Assembly (NCBI RefSeq): GCF_031199965.1
Contig: NZ_CP133605.1
Location: forward strand, 3,876,501-3,940,500
DNA: 64,000 nt
Direction: 5' to 3'
Source of the DNA: Paenibacillus sp. D2_2
GTDB taxonomy: Bacteria > Bacillota > Bacilli > Paenibacillales > Paenibacillaceae
A program made the position numbers and the translations under genes. Below are positions 19,877-29,044 of the stretch, piece after piece (within the stretch, counting starts at the first letter, position 1; the number at the start of each line of letters is the position of its first letter). The notes beneath the pieces are model-generated. The model saw only the letters and a list, made by a program, of their open reading frames with translations. It did no database searches and was not told the origin of the DNA.

Positions 19877-20380
19877 CTTAAAACCATCTTTAATCTCATT
19901 CATTTGTGCAATATGTCTCTGTTCATGCAAATACAATGATTCTAACCATTCAATTAATAACATTTCTTGAAAAGCTGGGTGTTTAAAATATCTTCTACTC
20001 AGCACAGATGGGTCTTCTAACGTATTTAAGAATTCATTAAACTTCACTCTTGAAATGTGTAGTTGTTCAATGATTTCTTCACGTTCTAATATTTCTTCAG
20101 TTGGTTTAACAATATCCGGAGCTTCTAACTTCCTACTTCTATCTAGTAGCAATTCTACTGGCTTACTCTCTATTATTGAATCTTCGTTGCTCCTTAACCC
20201 TCTCTTGATGGCTAAGACATATAATTCTTCTGTCTTAATTAAATGTTGACATACCTGTCCAATACTCCAGCTATCTGGTTTTCTCCGCGCGTTTAATTGA
20301 TCTCGGCTTAGATCATTCAGAGTCGTTAGTAACTCCTCTCTCGTCTCTTTCAACTTTTGATTAATGTCTTGAAATTCCAT
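19874..20380 (-). CDS. DinB-family protein
   Basis: 168 residues, four-helix DinB_2 fold with the metal-ligand histidines in SIGQVCQHLIKTEELY and LYLHEQRHIAQMNEI. These proteins are metal-dependent thiol-transferase-like in fold (bacillithiol/mycothiol S-transferase superfamily), but few have known substrates. Ribosome site GGGAGG before the ATG. Single gene. Confidence 0.8.
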   Translation of the reverse strand: MEFQDINQKLKETREELLTTLNDLSRDQLNARRKPDSWSIGQVCQHLIKTEELYVLAIKRGLRSNEDSIIESKPVELLLDRSRKLEAPDIVKPTEEILEREEIIEQLHISRVKFNEFLNTLEDPSVLSRRYFKHPAFQEMLLIEWLESLYLHEQRHIAQMNEIKDGFK

Positions 20381-20489
20381 CAGAAACCTCCCTTATTCAC
20401 TTCATTTCCGGATTCTCTGAATTGAAAAAACTATTTCTCGAGCAACTCATTCATTAAATTCTCAAACAGGGGTTTACTCAGTCCTATGA

Positions 20490-20999
20490 TTACTTTAGCA
20501 TCCTAAGAACCATTAAATCGTCATCATAATATTGATCCTCGTATTTAAGAGCGTTTCGTTCCTGTCCATAAATTTCAAACCCTAACGACAGATATAATCT
20601 TTTTGCATTGTCATTATTAGAAACCACTGTTAAATTGATCTGTTCTATCCCTTCCATTTCTCTTGTTCTTCTAATTAATTCTCCCATGAGTTCTCTTCCT
20701 AACCCAGTTCCTCTTTTCTCTGGAACTACGTACATTCCGAAAACATTGCCTTTATGATGTGTTTTCATCCCAGTATCACGCATAAAAGTTACAATTCCAT
20801 ATAAATGACCGTCATCTCCAAATGCACCTAGTACAAATTTATCACTACTAGGTCTTATTCTTTCAGCTACGGTCTCGAGAGAGAATTTCGCTTCGCGGTC
20901 ATACGTAGAACCAAAGGCACTAGGATCGTTCCTTAGACTATCCAATCTAACTTGTTGATACGCCTGAGCATCTGATTCTCGCAAGATACTGATCCTCAA
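20490..20999 (-). CDS. GNAT acetyltransferase
   Basis: Start assigned to TTG 20999 (MRISILRESDAQAY), since GGAGGGAG lies about 8 bases before it; the frame is open to 21014. Acetyl-CoA motif: GNVFGMYVVPEKRGTGLGRELMGELI, then NDNAKRLYLSLGFEIYGQE. RimI-like general fold; substrate unknown. Confidence 0.82.
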   Translation of the reverse strand: MRISILRESDAQAYQQVRLDSLRNDPSAFGSTYDREAKFSLETVAERIRPSSDKFVLGAFGDDGHLYGIVTFMRDTGMKTHHKGNVFGMYVVPEKRGTGLGRELMGELIRRTREMEGIEQINLTVVSNNDNAKRLYLSLGFEIYGQERNALKYEDQYYDDDLMVLRMLK

Positions 21000-21173
21000 T
21001 ATATCTCCCTCCAAACTCTCAATGATTTACAAACATTGGTGTATGATTTCTAGCTTTACCTTTTAGGATTCCTCATTTTATTGAATTTTCCTCCTCTGGA
21101 TTGTTCCTGTTTCATATTGTCCGTATTCCCGAACCTCTTACCCCATAAATTGATAAAAGCTCACCCGGCAAAA

Positions 21174-21205
21174 TTAAGGTTAATTAAAGGTTGCATTGCT
21201 AGAAT
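21174..21205 (+). promoter_or_regulatory. Direct-repeat operator and -10 before the response regulator
   Basis: TTAAGGTT (21174-21181), two bases, then TTAAAGGTT (21184-21192); seven bases on, a -10-like TAGAAT (21200-21205). The repeat sits in the -35 position, as expected for an activator of the OmpR/PhoB class. The same repeat recurs at 23271-23289 before the transporter genes, so this regulator probably binds both. Confidence 0.7.
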
Positions 21206-21229
21206 AGAAAAGAACAAGGAGGTATCTGC

Positions 21230-21919
21230 GTGCGAATACTTATCGTTGAAGATGAAATACATTTGGCTGAGGCCGTGGCACAGGTTCTTAAAAAGAACAA
21301 TTATACAGTCGATTTAGCTCATGACGGTGAATACGGGCTGGACTGCGCAGTATCGGCGATTTACGACTTCATCATTCTAGATATTATGCTCCCTAAAATA
21401 GACGGTATAACGATCCTTAAAGAAATCAGAAAGCATGGTCTCGCTGTTCCTGTCGTTCTACTAACGGCAAAAGGTGAGACAAAGGATACAGTCAACGGGT
21501 TAGATAGCGGTGCGGATGATTATATGGCCAAGCCATTTAAATCCGAAGAACTTCTTGCCCGCCTTCGTGCGCTTAGCCGTCGGAAGGGTGAACTGGTGCA
21601 GGATGGTACATTGTCTTATGGAGATATCGATATGAATCCTAATTCCCTCGAATTATATTGCGGTAGTAAATCGTACAAGCTCACATTGAAAGAATTCCAG
21701 CTACTAGAGTTACTGATCCACATGAAAGGCATGGTCGTATCCAAAAATACCATTATTGAAAAGCTATGGGGATACGATGGTGAAGCCGAAGATAATAATG
21801 TTGAGGTATATATTTCGTTCTTACGAAAGAAATTAAGTCATATTAAATCTGAGACATTTATCAGTACGATGCGTGGTGTCGGCTATGTTCTGAAATCACA
21901 AGGTGACAAGCATGTTTAA
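21230..21919 (+). CDS. OmpR/PhoB-family response regulator
   Basis: 229 residues. Receiver: ILIVEDEIHLAEAVAQ, phosphoacceptor Asp in DFIILDIMLPKIDG, Thr in VLLTAKGE, KPF in DDYMAKPFKSEELLARL. Output: winged helix (YKLTLKEFQLLELLIHMKGMVVSKNTIIEKLWGYDG; NNVEVYISFLRKKLSHI; MRGVGYVL). Start GTG 21230 after AAGGAGG. First gene of a regulator-kinase-ABC cluster, and likely autoregulated through the direct repeat upstream. Confidence 0.9.
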   Translation: MRILIVEDEIHLAEAVAQVLKKNNYTVDLAHDGEYGLDCAVSAIYDFIILDIMLPKIDGITILKEIRKHGLAVPVVLLTAKGETKDTVNGLDSGADDYMAKPFKSEELLARLRALSRRKGELVQDGTLSYGDIDMNPNSLELYCGSKSYKLTLKEFQLLELLIHMKGMVVSKNTIIEKLWGYDGEAEDNNVEVYISFLRKKLSHIKSETFISTMRGVGYVLKSQGDKHV

Positions 21920-23209
21920 GAGATTACGTAACAAATTTATGATCCTCAATATGACCATCATTACAGTTGTCATGATTTCAGCCTTTGCTGTCATTTACAT
22001 GGTAACGTACACAAATATACAGAAAGAGAACCAAAACAAACTTACGAATATAACTACGTCCTCCCTTATGATGAATCCACTGAGTAAATCAGCCGAGAAC
22101 AATAGCACCGGTAGAGTATTTGTCGGGAAAATACCAAACGATTATGCTTCCTCTTTTAATGTATTAGTCGGTGAAGATAACAAATTGCTCAATGTTCATT
22201 CTTATTTAGATTTAACAGAGGAAACCTATCAAAAAGCTACCAAGCTCGCCACATCTTCAAAAAAAGATAGTGCCGTGATTTCGATTAATGGCCAGCGTTG
22301 GCTCTATAAAATGAATCCTATGAACGCAAATCTTATTATCTATGGAAAGACCAGCGCAACCAAAGCGGCTGTACACAAACAGATTTATTTTATTGATGTA
22401 ACCGAGTCATACAAAATACTTTCGCAGCTTCTGCTAACATTCGGTGCCATCAGTATCGTGATGCTATTTGTTATTTTCGGTATAAGTCTGTTTTTTGCCC
22501 GGCGTGCCATTAAACCTGTGGAAATAGCCTATGAGAAACAAAAGCAATTTATCGCAGATGCTTCTCACGAACTGAAGACACCGATCGCTGTCATTAATGC
22601 CAATGCTGAGGCTTTGTATGCCAACAAAACCGAGTCAATTGAGAGCCAGCAGAAATGGCTAAATTATATTACTGCGGAAACTGATCGAATGGGAAAACTC
22701 GTTAGTGACCTATTGTATCTGGCTAAAACCGACAGCGAAGCTGTAAACAACGAGCTCATCCCTTTTAATATTAGTCATATTGTCACCGATGTATTGCTTG
22801 CAATGGAAGCTGTTGTTTTTGAAAAAGGGATCACCCTCTCTCATGATATTGAGCCAGATCTCATTGCATACGGTGCTAGCGAAAAAATGAAGCAAGTGGT
22901 TATCATACTGCTGGACAATGCCGTAAAGTATGTGAACGAAAACGGCAATATTGATGTTGCACTGAGAAAATCCCGAAACCATGTATTCTTTTCTGTGAAA
23001 AATACAGGAAGCGGCATTCCTAAGGAAAGTCTACCGAAGCTATTTGATCGCTTTTATCGTATAGACGCTTCAAGGGCTCATGACGGAGGTTATGGTTTAG
23101 GACTATCCATTGCTAGAGCAATCATAGAAAATGCAGACGGAAAATTTACGCCACGAGCGTTGAAGGAGAAAGTACAACCTTTGTATTTGAGCTGATCAGA
23201 AAAGAATAA
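21912..23209 (+). pseudogene. Sensor histidine kinase, frameshifted at the last 20 residues
   Basis: Starts ATG 21912 inside the end of the regulator gene. Two TM helices flank a ~130-residue outside domain; the DHp motif is FIADASHELKTPIAVINANAEAL; the ATPase shows VIILLDNAVKYVNENG, FDRFYRIDASRAHDGGYGLGLSIARAI. At 23147 an A is missing from GGAAAATTT: the frame then reads FTPRALKEKVQPLYLS, whereas the other frame gives IYATSVEGESTTFVFELIRKE and a stop at 23207-23209. The last strand is standard for this class, so a sequencing error is the simplest reading. Confidence 0.85.
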
Positions 23210-23217
23210 TGAATCCT

Positions 23218-23257
23218 GTAAAAGCCTTCGGATCGTACTCCGAGGGCTGTTTTTGTT
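23218..23257 (+). terminator. Terminator between kinase and transporter genes
   Basis: Hairpin AAAGCCTTCGG-ATCGTACT-CCGAGGGCT followed by GTTTTTGTTTTG. It separates the two-component genes from the ABC genes, which have their own promoter site. Confidence 0.8.
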
Positions 23258-23270
23258 TTGAATTTACGAT

Positions 23271-23304
23271 TTAAGGTTGGTTAAAGGTTTGTCCCTTTTA
23301 ATAA
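23271..23304 (+). promoter_or_regulatory. Direct-repeat operator and -10 before the ABC genes
   Basis: TTAAGGTT (23271-23278), GG, TTAAAGGTT (23281-23289), then nine bases and TAATAA (23299-23304). Nearly identical to the operator at 21174-21192 before the response regulator gene; the shared sequence and same position relative to the -10 point to control by that regulator. Confidence 0.7.
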
Positions 23305-23337
23305 TCAATATGAAATTCTATGAGGAGGAAATGGATA

Positions 23338-23718
23338 GTGAAAAAAAATCTTATCAGCATCATTATCTTTATGCTTTCCGGTATTATTCTAGCTTTGGGC
23401 ATATGTCAGCTCATCCTGTATATTCCGGCACAGCTTGATATGGTGGATAACGCCCTTCTGCAAGGTGCTACGGAGGAGCAAATATCTGATTACTACTGGC
23501 ATGAGTTAATTCCACAGATCATTACTTATGTCATTACTTTTCTTGGCTTTGCGGCTGTGTTGTTTGCGACAGGTATGCTTTACTTAAAACTTGCTGTTAA
23601 ACAACCATCCTACAATCGTAATATGGATTGGCCACTTCAATCCAAAGATTCGGCTGACGAAGAGCTGGATGATTTCTTTGATGAATTTGAAGCGATAAAC
23701 GCGATGCAAGAAAAATAA
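23338..23718 (+). CDS. Small membrane protein of the ABC cluster
   Basis: Start GTG 23338 (MKKNLISIIIFML), with GAGGAGG ten bases upstream. 126 residues with two TM helices (SIIIFMLSGIILALGICQL and IITYVITFLGFAAVLFATGML) and an acidic C-terminus (DSADEELDDFFDEFEAINAM). It precedes the permease by 26 bases and is presumably an accessory subunit. No named family. Confidence 0.75.
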   Translation: MKKNLISIIIFMLSGIILALGICQLILYIPAQLDMVDNALLQGATEEQISDYYWHELIPQIITYVITFLGFAAVLFATGMLYLKLAVKQPSYNRNMDWPLQSKDSADEELDDFFDEFEAINAMQEK

Positions 23719-23744
23719 TAAAAGTGCAAAAGGAGTTTATAAGT

Positions 23745-25309
23745 ATGTATATCTTACAAAATGCACTGAAAAATCTGGTGCGGAACAAAGGTAGAAACAT
23801 GATGATCGGCGCGATTATTTTCGTCATCATCCTAACAACCGTTGTCTCATTAATCATTAACAATACCTCTTCGGCAGTTATTGAGGACTACAAGGAGCGC
23901 TTTGCCTCTGAGGTATATATTACTCCCGATATGCAGAAGGTCATGCAAGAGGCCCAAAACAACTCTACAGACGGCAGAGTAATGGTCAAAAAACCAGAGA
24001 TTCCTTCGGAACAGCTATTGCAGTTCGCTGACTCGGAATATCTCAAAGAAAGTATTGCGACAGGTACAATTTCGGCAAACAACTCAGATATTAAAGCGAT
24101 TGACCAAGATGACAATGATACATCTTCGTCAGGGACAGGCTCTACATCCATCGTCGGTGAGGGCGGTATGATGAGAAGCATCGGGAATAACGGAAATTAT
24201 AGGTTGTTAGGAGATAGCTGGGAAGACTTTAACGATGGACTCCGAAGCCTTGAAAGCGGTAGGCTACCAGAAGCAGAAGGTGAAGGCGTGATTAGCGAAG
24301 AGCTTCGTGACTCAAACCATATTAATCTCGGCGATGTAATGACTTTTACGGCTAATCTGAGCGTTGATGCACCTTCTGATATGACTTCTGACAATGTACA
24401 AGAGGGCGATAAAGTAACTGTAGATGGTATGGAATATACCGCGTCCATCTCCGGAATGGGTACTGTCCGCTTACAACGTGAGGTTGCCTATCCATTAACC
24501 ATTGTTGGTGTTTATCAGGACATGACCGATGAATATGCAAATGACAATATGCCAAAATCCGCAGCATTTAACAGCCGTAACGAAGTACTGACAACACTCG
24601 AAACTTTACTTACCCAGCGCAAGGCTAACGAGACAGGAGTTAATGTCAACGTAACCTATTATCTGAAAAGCCCAGAAATGCTGGAACCATTTGAAGCGGA
24701 GGTCAGAGCAAAGGGACTTTCGGATCTATTCAATGTGGATACAGACACAGCTTCTTATGAAAAAGTAGTAAAGCCAGTTGAGGGACTAAAGAGTATTTCT
24801 ATAACATTTATGGTCGTCGTTATCATTCTCGGTTCGATTATTCTACTATTGCTTGCTTCGATCTCGATCAGAGAGCGTAAATATGAAATCGGTGTTCTTA
24901 GAGCGATGGGTATGAAAAAAATGAAGGTTGCACTTGGACTTTGGCTCGAAATTGTTACAATCACCTGTTTTTGTCTTGTAATTGGATTAGGTATAGGAAC
25001 GGTTGCTGCACAACCTGTTTCCGACATGCTGTTGCAAAATCAAGCTGAAGCGGCTGAGTCAAGTACATCCCAAGGTGCTGGCGGCGGAAATGTCATGATG
25101 GGTCCGGGGGTATGCAATTAGGTGGTGCACAGCTTGGAGGAGCACAGTCTAGTGCAAAACCGTTATCCGAAATGAAAATCTCATTAGATACGGTTACAAT
25201 ATTGGAAATTATAGGAATTTCAATTTTACTGGCTTCATTTGCTGGCTTAATTTCCATCAGTAAGATCACAAAGTATGAGCCCATCAAAATACTCATGGAA
25301 AGGAATTAG
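23745..25309 (+). pseudogene. MacB/FtsX-type ABC permease, frameshifted
   Basis: ATG 23745 with AAGGAG; the GTG at 23724 is less likely. An N-terminal TM helix (MMIGAIIFVIILTTVVSLII), a ~300-residue extracytoplasmic domain, then FtsX helices (MVVVIILGSIILLLLASISIRERKYEIGVLRAMGMKK, and ITCFCLVIGLGIGTVAA). Frame is lost in a GGGGG run at ~25105 inside a Gly-rich loop (GPGGMQLGGAQLGGAQ). The other frame completes the last helix (LEIIGISILLASFAGLISI) and ends ILMERN at 25309. Similar to Vex/SalY-type exporters of peptides or lipid-linked compounds. The shift is probably an error in the G run, though phase variation is possible. Confidence 0.8.
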
Positions 25310-25318
25310 GTGATATCG

Positions 25319-25990
25319 ATGAGTGTACTTACACTAAATAATGTGTCCTACAAATACGAAGGTACGAAGAAGAGTGTTCTCAAGGGAGTAAATGCTACCT
25401 TTGAATCCGGAAAGGTTCATACCATCGTCGGTAAGTCTGGATCCGGTAAATCAACTTTGCTGTCATTAATTTCGGGACTCGATATATGCACAGATGGAAC
25501 CATCATGCATAACGAACAGGACTTGAAGAAGCTTGACCGTGACGATTACAGGGCCAAAGGGATTGGTGTTGTATTTCAAAGCTTCAATCTCCTTACCAAT
25601 GCCACCGCAATTGAGAACATTGTGCTATCTATGAATATTAATGGGAGCCGTGAAAAGGATAAAAGAGGTTATGCCTATGATCTGCTTGAAAAGGTCGGGA
25701 TTGATAGAGAAACAGCCGACAGAAAAATACTGAGGCTATCCGGCGGCGAACAACAGCGTGTTGGTATTGCCCGGGCAATTTCGCATAATCCCGATATTAT
25801 CATCGCCGACGAGCCGACGGGTAATCTTGATAGTGCTACGGAGGAAGCTATCTTAGAAATTTTCACTTCACTCGCCCATCAGGAGGGCAAATGCGTCATC
25901 ATCGTTACCCATTCCAAAAAGGTAACAACCATAGCTGATGTCATCTATGGGATGAGTGATGGGAAACTAGCAGAGATGAAGCGAAAATAA
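25319..25990 (+). CDS. ABC transporter ATPase (MacB/LolD class)
   Basis: Start ATG 25319 with AGGTGA upstream. 223 residues: Walker [13 protein letters not shown]-loop VFQSFNLL, signature [15 protein letters not shown], Walker [16 protein letters not shown]-loop VTHS. These are standard for three-part exporters in which one ATPase serves an FtsX-type permease, encoded directly upstream. Last gene of the operon. Together with the upstream kinase and regulator it resembles VncRS-Vex or antimicrobial-peptide-sensing modules. Confidence 0.9.
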   Translation: MSVLTLNNVSYKYEGTKKSVLKGVNATFESGKVHTIVGKSGSGKSTLLSLISGLDICTDGTIMHNEQDLKKLDRDDYRAKGIGVVFQSFNLLTNATAIENIVLSMNINGSREKDKRGYAYDLLEKVGIDRETADRKILRLSGGEQQRVGIARAISHNPDIIIADEPTGNLDSATEEAILEIFTSLAHQEGKCVIIVTHSKKVTTIADVIYGMSDGKLAEMKRK

Positions 25991-26048
25991 GCCTCTAGAG
26001 GAGGCTGTCTCATAAGTTGATTATCGACTTGGAGACGCCTCTTTTGTG
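25990..26048 (+). terminator. Terminator of ABC operon
   Basis: Stem GAGGCTGTCTC...AAGTtgattatcGACTT...GGAGACGCCTC followed by TTTTGTG. Confidence 0.75.
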
Positions 26049-26084
26049 TGCCAAAAAATTGATTTCCATACCCATGTTTTGAAC

Positions 26085-26275
26085 TGATTTCACGGTCACT
26101 TTTGACCGTTAGCATTGATCCTCTAATATTCCTCCGCTGTAACGGACAATTATGTCCATTATAAGGGAAATATGTCATGGAAAACCCCATTCATTACTTC
26201 TAATGGTCAAAAGTGTCCGTAAAAAGAGCAAATTTGTTTTTCCGTAGCTCTAACGGTCATTTTTGACCGATTGAT
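26085..26275. repeat. Cluster of short TTTTGACCG-type palindromes
   Basis: Four imperfect palindromes in 190 bases: CGGTCACTTTTGACCGTTAG (about 26090), AACGGACAATTATGTCCATT (26140), AATGGTCAAAAGTGTCCGTA (26204), AACGGTCATTTTTGACCGAT (26251). They look like one REP-type unit repeated with inversions. No coding frame runs through them. Confidence 0.7.
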
Positions 26276-26289
26276 ATTGTCTACCTATT

Positions 26290-26360
26290 TCTCAACTCTC
26301 TCCCGGGAGCTCCCATCCTACTCGCTACTTATTAATTATTATGATAAATTGAATATGGCT
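26290..26360 (-). pseudogene. Fragment of a Nudix gene
   Basis: On the minus strand the sequence reads QFIIIINK, stop, RVGWELPGES, closely matching NQFIIINNTKRGGWEIPGGS of the intact Nudix gene at 26870-27334. It is a decayed duplicate of about 60 bases, 600 bases from the intact gene and on the same strand. Confidence 0.65.
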
Positions 26361-26388
26361 TTCTCTTTAATTAAAGGAGGAAAATATC

Positions 26389-26907
26389 ATGCAAACACTT
26401 GAAACTGAACGCTTGATTCTTCGAGAATGGCAGGAGAGCGACGCTGACGACTATTTTGAATTATATAACAATAATGATGTTGAAAATGCTGGAGCAAAAA
26501 TTTGCGAGAGTATTCAAGAAAGTCTTGAATCTATCCGTCTATTCATCAAATGTCAGGAATCCTGGGCTATCGTCTTAAAAGAAAATAACAAGGTAATTGG
26601 TTCAATATTTCTAAGCGATATAAACAGACACGACCGCTATAAAGAGATAGAGTATATTATTTCCGGGGACTATCAAAATAAAGGATATGCAACGGAATCG
26701 GTTAAGTGTGTGTTAAAACACGCCTTTAATGAACTTGACTTATTGGTTGTGGCCGTTTGCCATTATTCGTCCAATTTAAAATCCAAACGTGTTATCGAAA
26801 AATGTGGTTTTACATACGAAGGGACACTACGCAAATACAGCAGAAACTTAACCGATAGTGTACGATATTCTATGATAAAAGAGGAATGGGAAAGCCTAGA
26901 TTCTTAA
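26389..26907 (+). CDS. GNAT acetyltransferase (RimJ/RimL type)
   Basis: 172 residues: LETERLILREWQESDADDYFELYN at the N-terminus; YKEIEYIISGDYQNKGYATESVKCVLKHAF as acetyl-CoA loop; NLKSKRVIEKCGFTYEGTLRKY near the end. Typical of the ribosomal-protein-acetyltransferase-like branch, but target unknown. Strong AAAGGAGG. The last 38 bases overlap the convergent Nudix gene. Confidence 0.85.
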   Translation: MQTLETERLILREWQESDADDYFELYNNNDVENAGAKICESIQESLESIRLFIKCQESWAIVLKENNKVIGSIFLSDINRHDRYKEIEYIISGDYQNKGYATESVKCVLKHAFNELDLLVVAVCHYSSNLKSKRVIEKCGFTYEGTLRKYSRNLTDSVRYSMIKEEWESLDS

Positions 26908-27334
26908 TATCTATAGCATATTTCTCTAGTCTCTTATCCTTACGTTCATTCCATCTATCATACAAATTATAAAATAAATCTCCAAAATTCATTCCTTCAG
27001 GCATATCATCTTCAAACTTTATTTCTTCAATTTCGAAATTGGGTAATGTGCTCATCTCTTCTACTTCTGCGAAGAATACCATTCCATAACTTCCGTTCAA
27101 TTGGTAAATTCCGAATGGCGTTAATTCAAATCTCACTGCTCCCGTCTCTTCATACAATTCACGACTGGCTGTATATAAAACTGATTCTCCTATTTCTCTG
27201 CTCCCTCCTGGGATCTCCCACCCTCCTCGCTTCGTATTATTTATGATGATAAATTGATTATTGTATTTGGCGATCAATATAGTGAACCTTATAATTTCAT
27301 GGTTAATTTCATTTAATTCATACCAGTGTCTCAT
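26870..27334 (-). CDS. Nudix hydrolase
   Basis: 154 residues: Nudix box GGSREIGESVLYTASRELYEETGAVRFE, preceded by NNTKRGGWEIPGG. Ribosome site AAAGGATAC. It ends KNLGFPIPLLS inside the 3' end of the convergent GNAT gene. MutT-like fold; substrate not known. Confidence 0.82.
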   Translation of the reverse strand: MRHWYELNEINHEIIRFTILIAKYNNQFIIINNTKRGGWEIPGGSREIGESVLYTASRELYEETGAVRFELTPFGIYQLNGSYGMVFFAEVEEMSTLPNFEIEEIKFEDDMPEGMNFGDLFYNLYDRWNERKDKRLEKYAIDIKNLGFPIPLLS

Positions 27335-27376
27335 AGTTGTATCCTTTCTATAATGATTAGGGTTCTCTTATACAAT

Positions 27377-28177
27377 TCAACTTAATCCTTCTCTTACAAT
27401 CCGAAGCAACTCTCCCTTGTTGTCTGGATGACATGCTATTAAGTAGGGTTCCTCTTTCATTCCAGTGAACGGATTCCCTTCAAAATCTATAACAATCCCT
27501 CCAGCTTCCTTGACCATTAAAATACCTGAATACAAGTCATCACCTTCAGAATTGTACAGCACAATTCCATCGATATCGCCTTTGGCCAGCATACACCATT
27601 GTAGAGTCGGCGCCCATAGTCTCATCATTCTCTTAAAGTTAATATCAATGAATTGTCTTAGTTTTAATGCTCTTTGATCATGTTGCACCTGATGACCTTG
27701 AATCCAGCCTACATTCCCTTTTACGATATTGGGGTTGCTCTTCACATGCATTGGTCGATTATTACACTTTGCTCCTTCCCCAGCAGCAGATACAAATAGA
27801 CGATCTGTCAATGGCTCATACACCACTCCGAGCACAGGTTCTTTTCTGTACATGAGTGTAATAAATGTCGTAAAAATAGGTAAACCAATCGCAAAATTAT
27901 TTGTTCCATCTAAAGGATCAATCAACCACAACCAATCGTCATTCGAGCCAATTCCCCCCGCTTCTTCACTATGTATTTGATGATTAGGAAATGCCTCTCG
28001 AATTTGATTAATGATGATTTCTTCGCAAATATGATCCACTTCAGTGACTACATCCCCAAATTCATCTTTGGATCTCCATTCAACAACATGATCAAACTTC
28101 TCTTTAGAAATTAACCCTGCTTCACGAATCACACTTACTGATAGTTCTTTGGCTACTTCGATAATCTTTCGATCCAT
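27377..28177 (-). CDS. Inositol-monophosphatase-family phosphatase
   Basis: 266 residues from ATG 28177 (GAGGTG upstream). All family motifs are present: metal-binding HSEEAGG, WLIDPLDGTNNFAIGLP (the DPLDGT core), and the final DDLYSGILMVKEAGGIVIDFEG. It dephosphorylates sugar- or inositol-type phosphates (IMPase, FBPase, PAP phosphatase superfamily) with magnesium. Physiological substrate not assignable. Single gene, minus strand. Confidence 0.85.
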   Translation of the reverse strand: MDRKIIEVAKELSVSVIREAGLISKEKFDHVVEWRSKDEFGDVVTEVDHICEEIIINQIREAFPNHQIHSEEAGGIGSNDDWLWLIDPLDGTNNFAIGLPIFTTFITLMYRKEPVLGVVYEPLTDRLFVSAAGEGAKCNNRPMHVKSNPNIVKGNVGWIQGHQVQHDQRALKLRQFIDINFKRMMRLWAPTLQWCMLAKGDIDGIVLYNSEGDDLYSGILMVKEAGGIVIDFEGNPFTGMKEEPYLIACHPDNKGELLRIVREGLS

Positions 28178-28256
28178 ATAGCACCTCAATCGTTATATAA
28201 ATTAAACTAGTTAATACAATGTAAAATCTGGATGCAGCCAATTCTTCGGACCAATC

Positions 28257-28757
28257 TTAAATCTTTATCCAATATCGACAGATCCCGTCGTCTACTACAT
28301 CTAATTTTCCGTTGTTTCCTTCTACTACTTTCCTAGATCTTATATTATCTTCATCACAAGTAATTAGTAATTGATCCATGCCGATATCTTTGGCTGCCTT
28401 AATGATTTCATGAAGAAACAGCTTCCCATATCCTTTACCTCGCTCGCTTGGTCTAACTATGTAACCGACATGACCTCCATACAACATTAAGTGTTTTGTT
28501 AATCTGTGTCGTAACTTTCCATAGGCTACTGGATAGCCGTTAACATACATCCAATAAATGGTTTGAGGAACATATCCATCTGGAAGATCGATTCCTCCTG
28601 AAATCTGAACCAATCTAGGTAAACTATTCTTGAATTCTTCTAAATCACATTCGGGAAAGTTAGTCGTAAAACCGTTCTCCCCTAATCCAATCTCTTGAAT
28701 CATTTCAAAAACATCCTGATCATCGGCTTCACTTAATTTCTTTATTTCAATCTTCAC
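28257..28757 (-). CDS. GNAT acetyltransferase
   Basis: Start uncertain: I prefer GTG 28757 (MKIEIKKLSEADDQDVFEMI), since conserved sequence begins there; the frame opens at 28790. Acetyl-CoA motif GGHVGYIVRPSERGKGYGKLFLHEIIKAA, then CDEDNIRSRKVVEGNNGKLD, as in the RimJ-like YjdJ/BH-type acetyltransferases. Substrate unknown. Repeat copy 4 begins directly upstream. Confidence 0.82.
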   Translation of the reverse strand: MKIEIKKLSEADDQDVFEMIQEIGLGENGFTTNFPECDLEEFKNSLPRLVQISGGIDLPDGYVPQTIYWMYVNGYPVAYGKLRHRLTKHLMLYGGHVGYIVRPSERGKGYGKLFLHEIIKAAKDIGMDQLLITCDEDNIRSRKVVEGNNGKLDVVDDGICRYWIKI

Positions 28758-28791
28758 TGGAATCAACTCACTTTCAATAATCGCTAGCATA

Positions 28792-28890
28792 TAACGTTCT
28801 TATGTTTATAAAATAACCCAGCCTTAGATACTCATATCTTAGGCTGGGTCGTTTGTTGTTTGAGTCTACTTCCATAATTATACACTCAAG
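28792..28890 (+). repeat. Palindromic repeat, copy 4
   Basis: Left flank ATAACGTTCTTATGTTTAT, core ATAACCCAGCCTTAGAT-ACTCAT-ATCTTAGGCTGGGTCGT (28813-28852), tail TTGTTGTTTGAGTCTACTTC, ATAATTATACACTCAAG. Tail on the right. Confidence 0.9.
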
Positions 28891-28992
28891 GTAAGCATAA
28901 AGTCTTTATCCTTATTCAATACAGTGTTATGTCCCGATATCCATGTTTCCCATTAGTCAAAGCACATATGTATTCCGGGCTCACATAATCAA

Positions 28993-29032
28993 AACGGAGA
29001 ATGACCCCGATCAGGATCATTCTCCGCCTTAG
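28993..29032 (-). terminator. Terminator after the 93-aa gene
   Basis: Strong hairpin GGAGAATGACCC-CGATCA-GGATCATTCTCC, followed by GTTTTGATT in the minus direction. Just downstream of the gene ending at 29045. Confidence 0.8.
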
Positions 29033-29044
29033 AAGAAGATGTCT

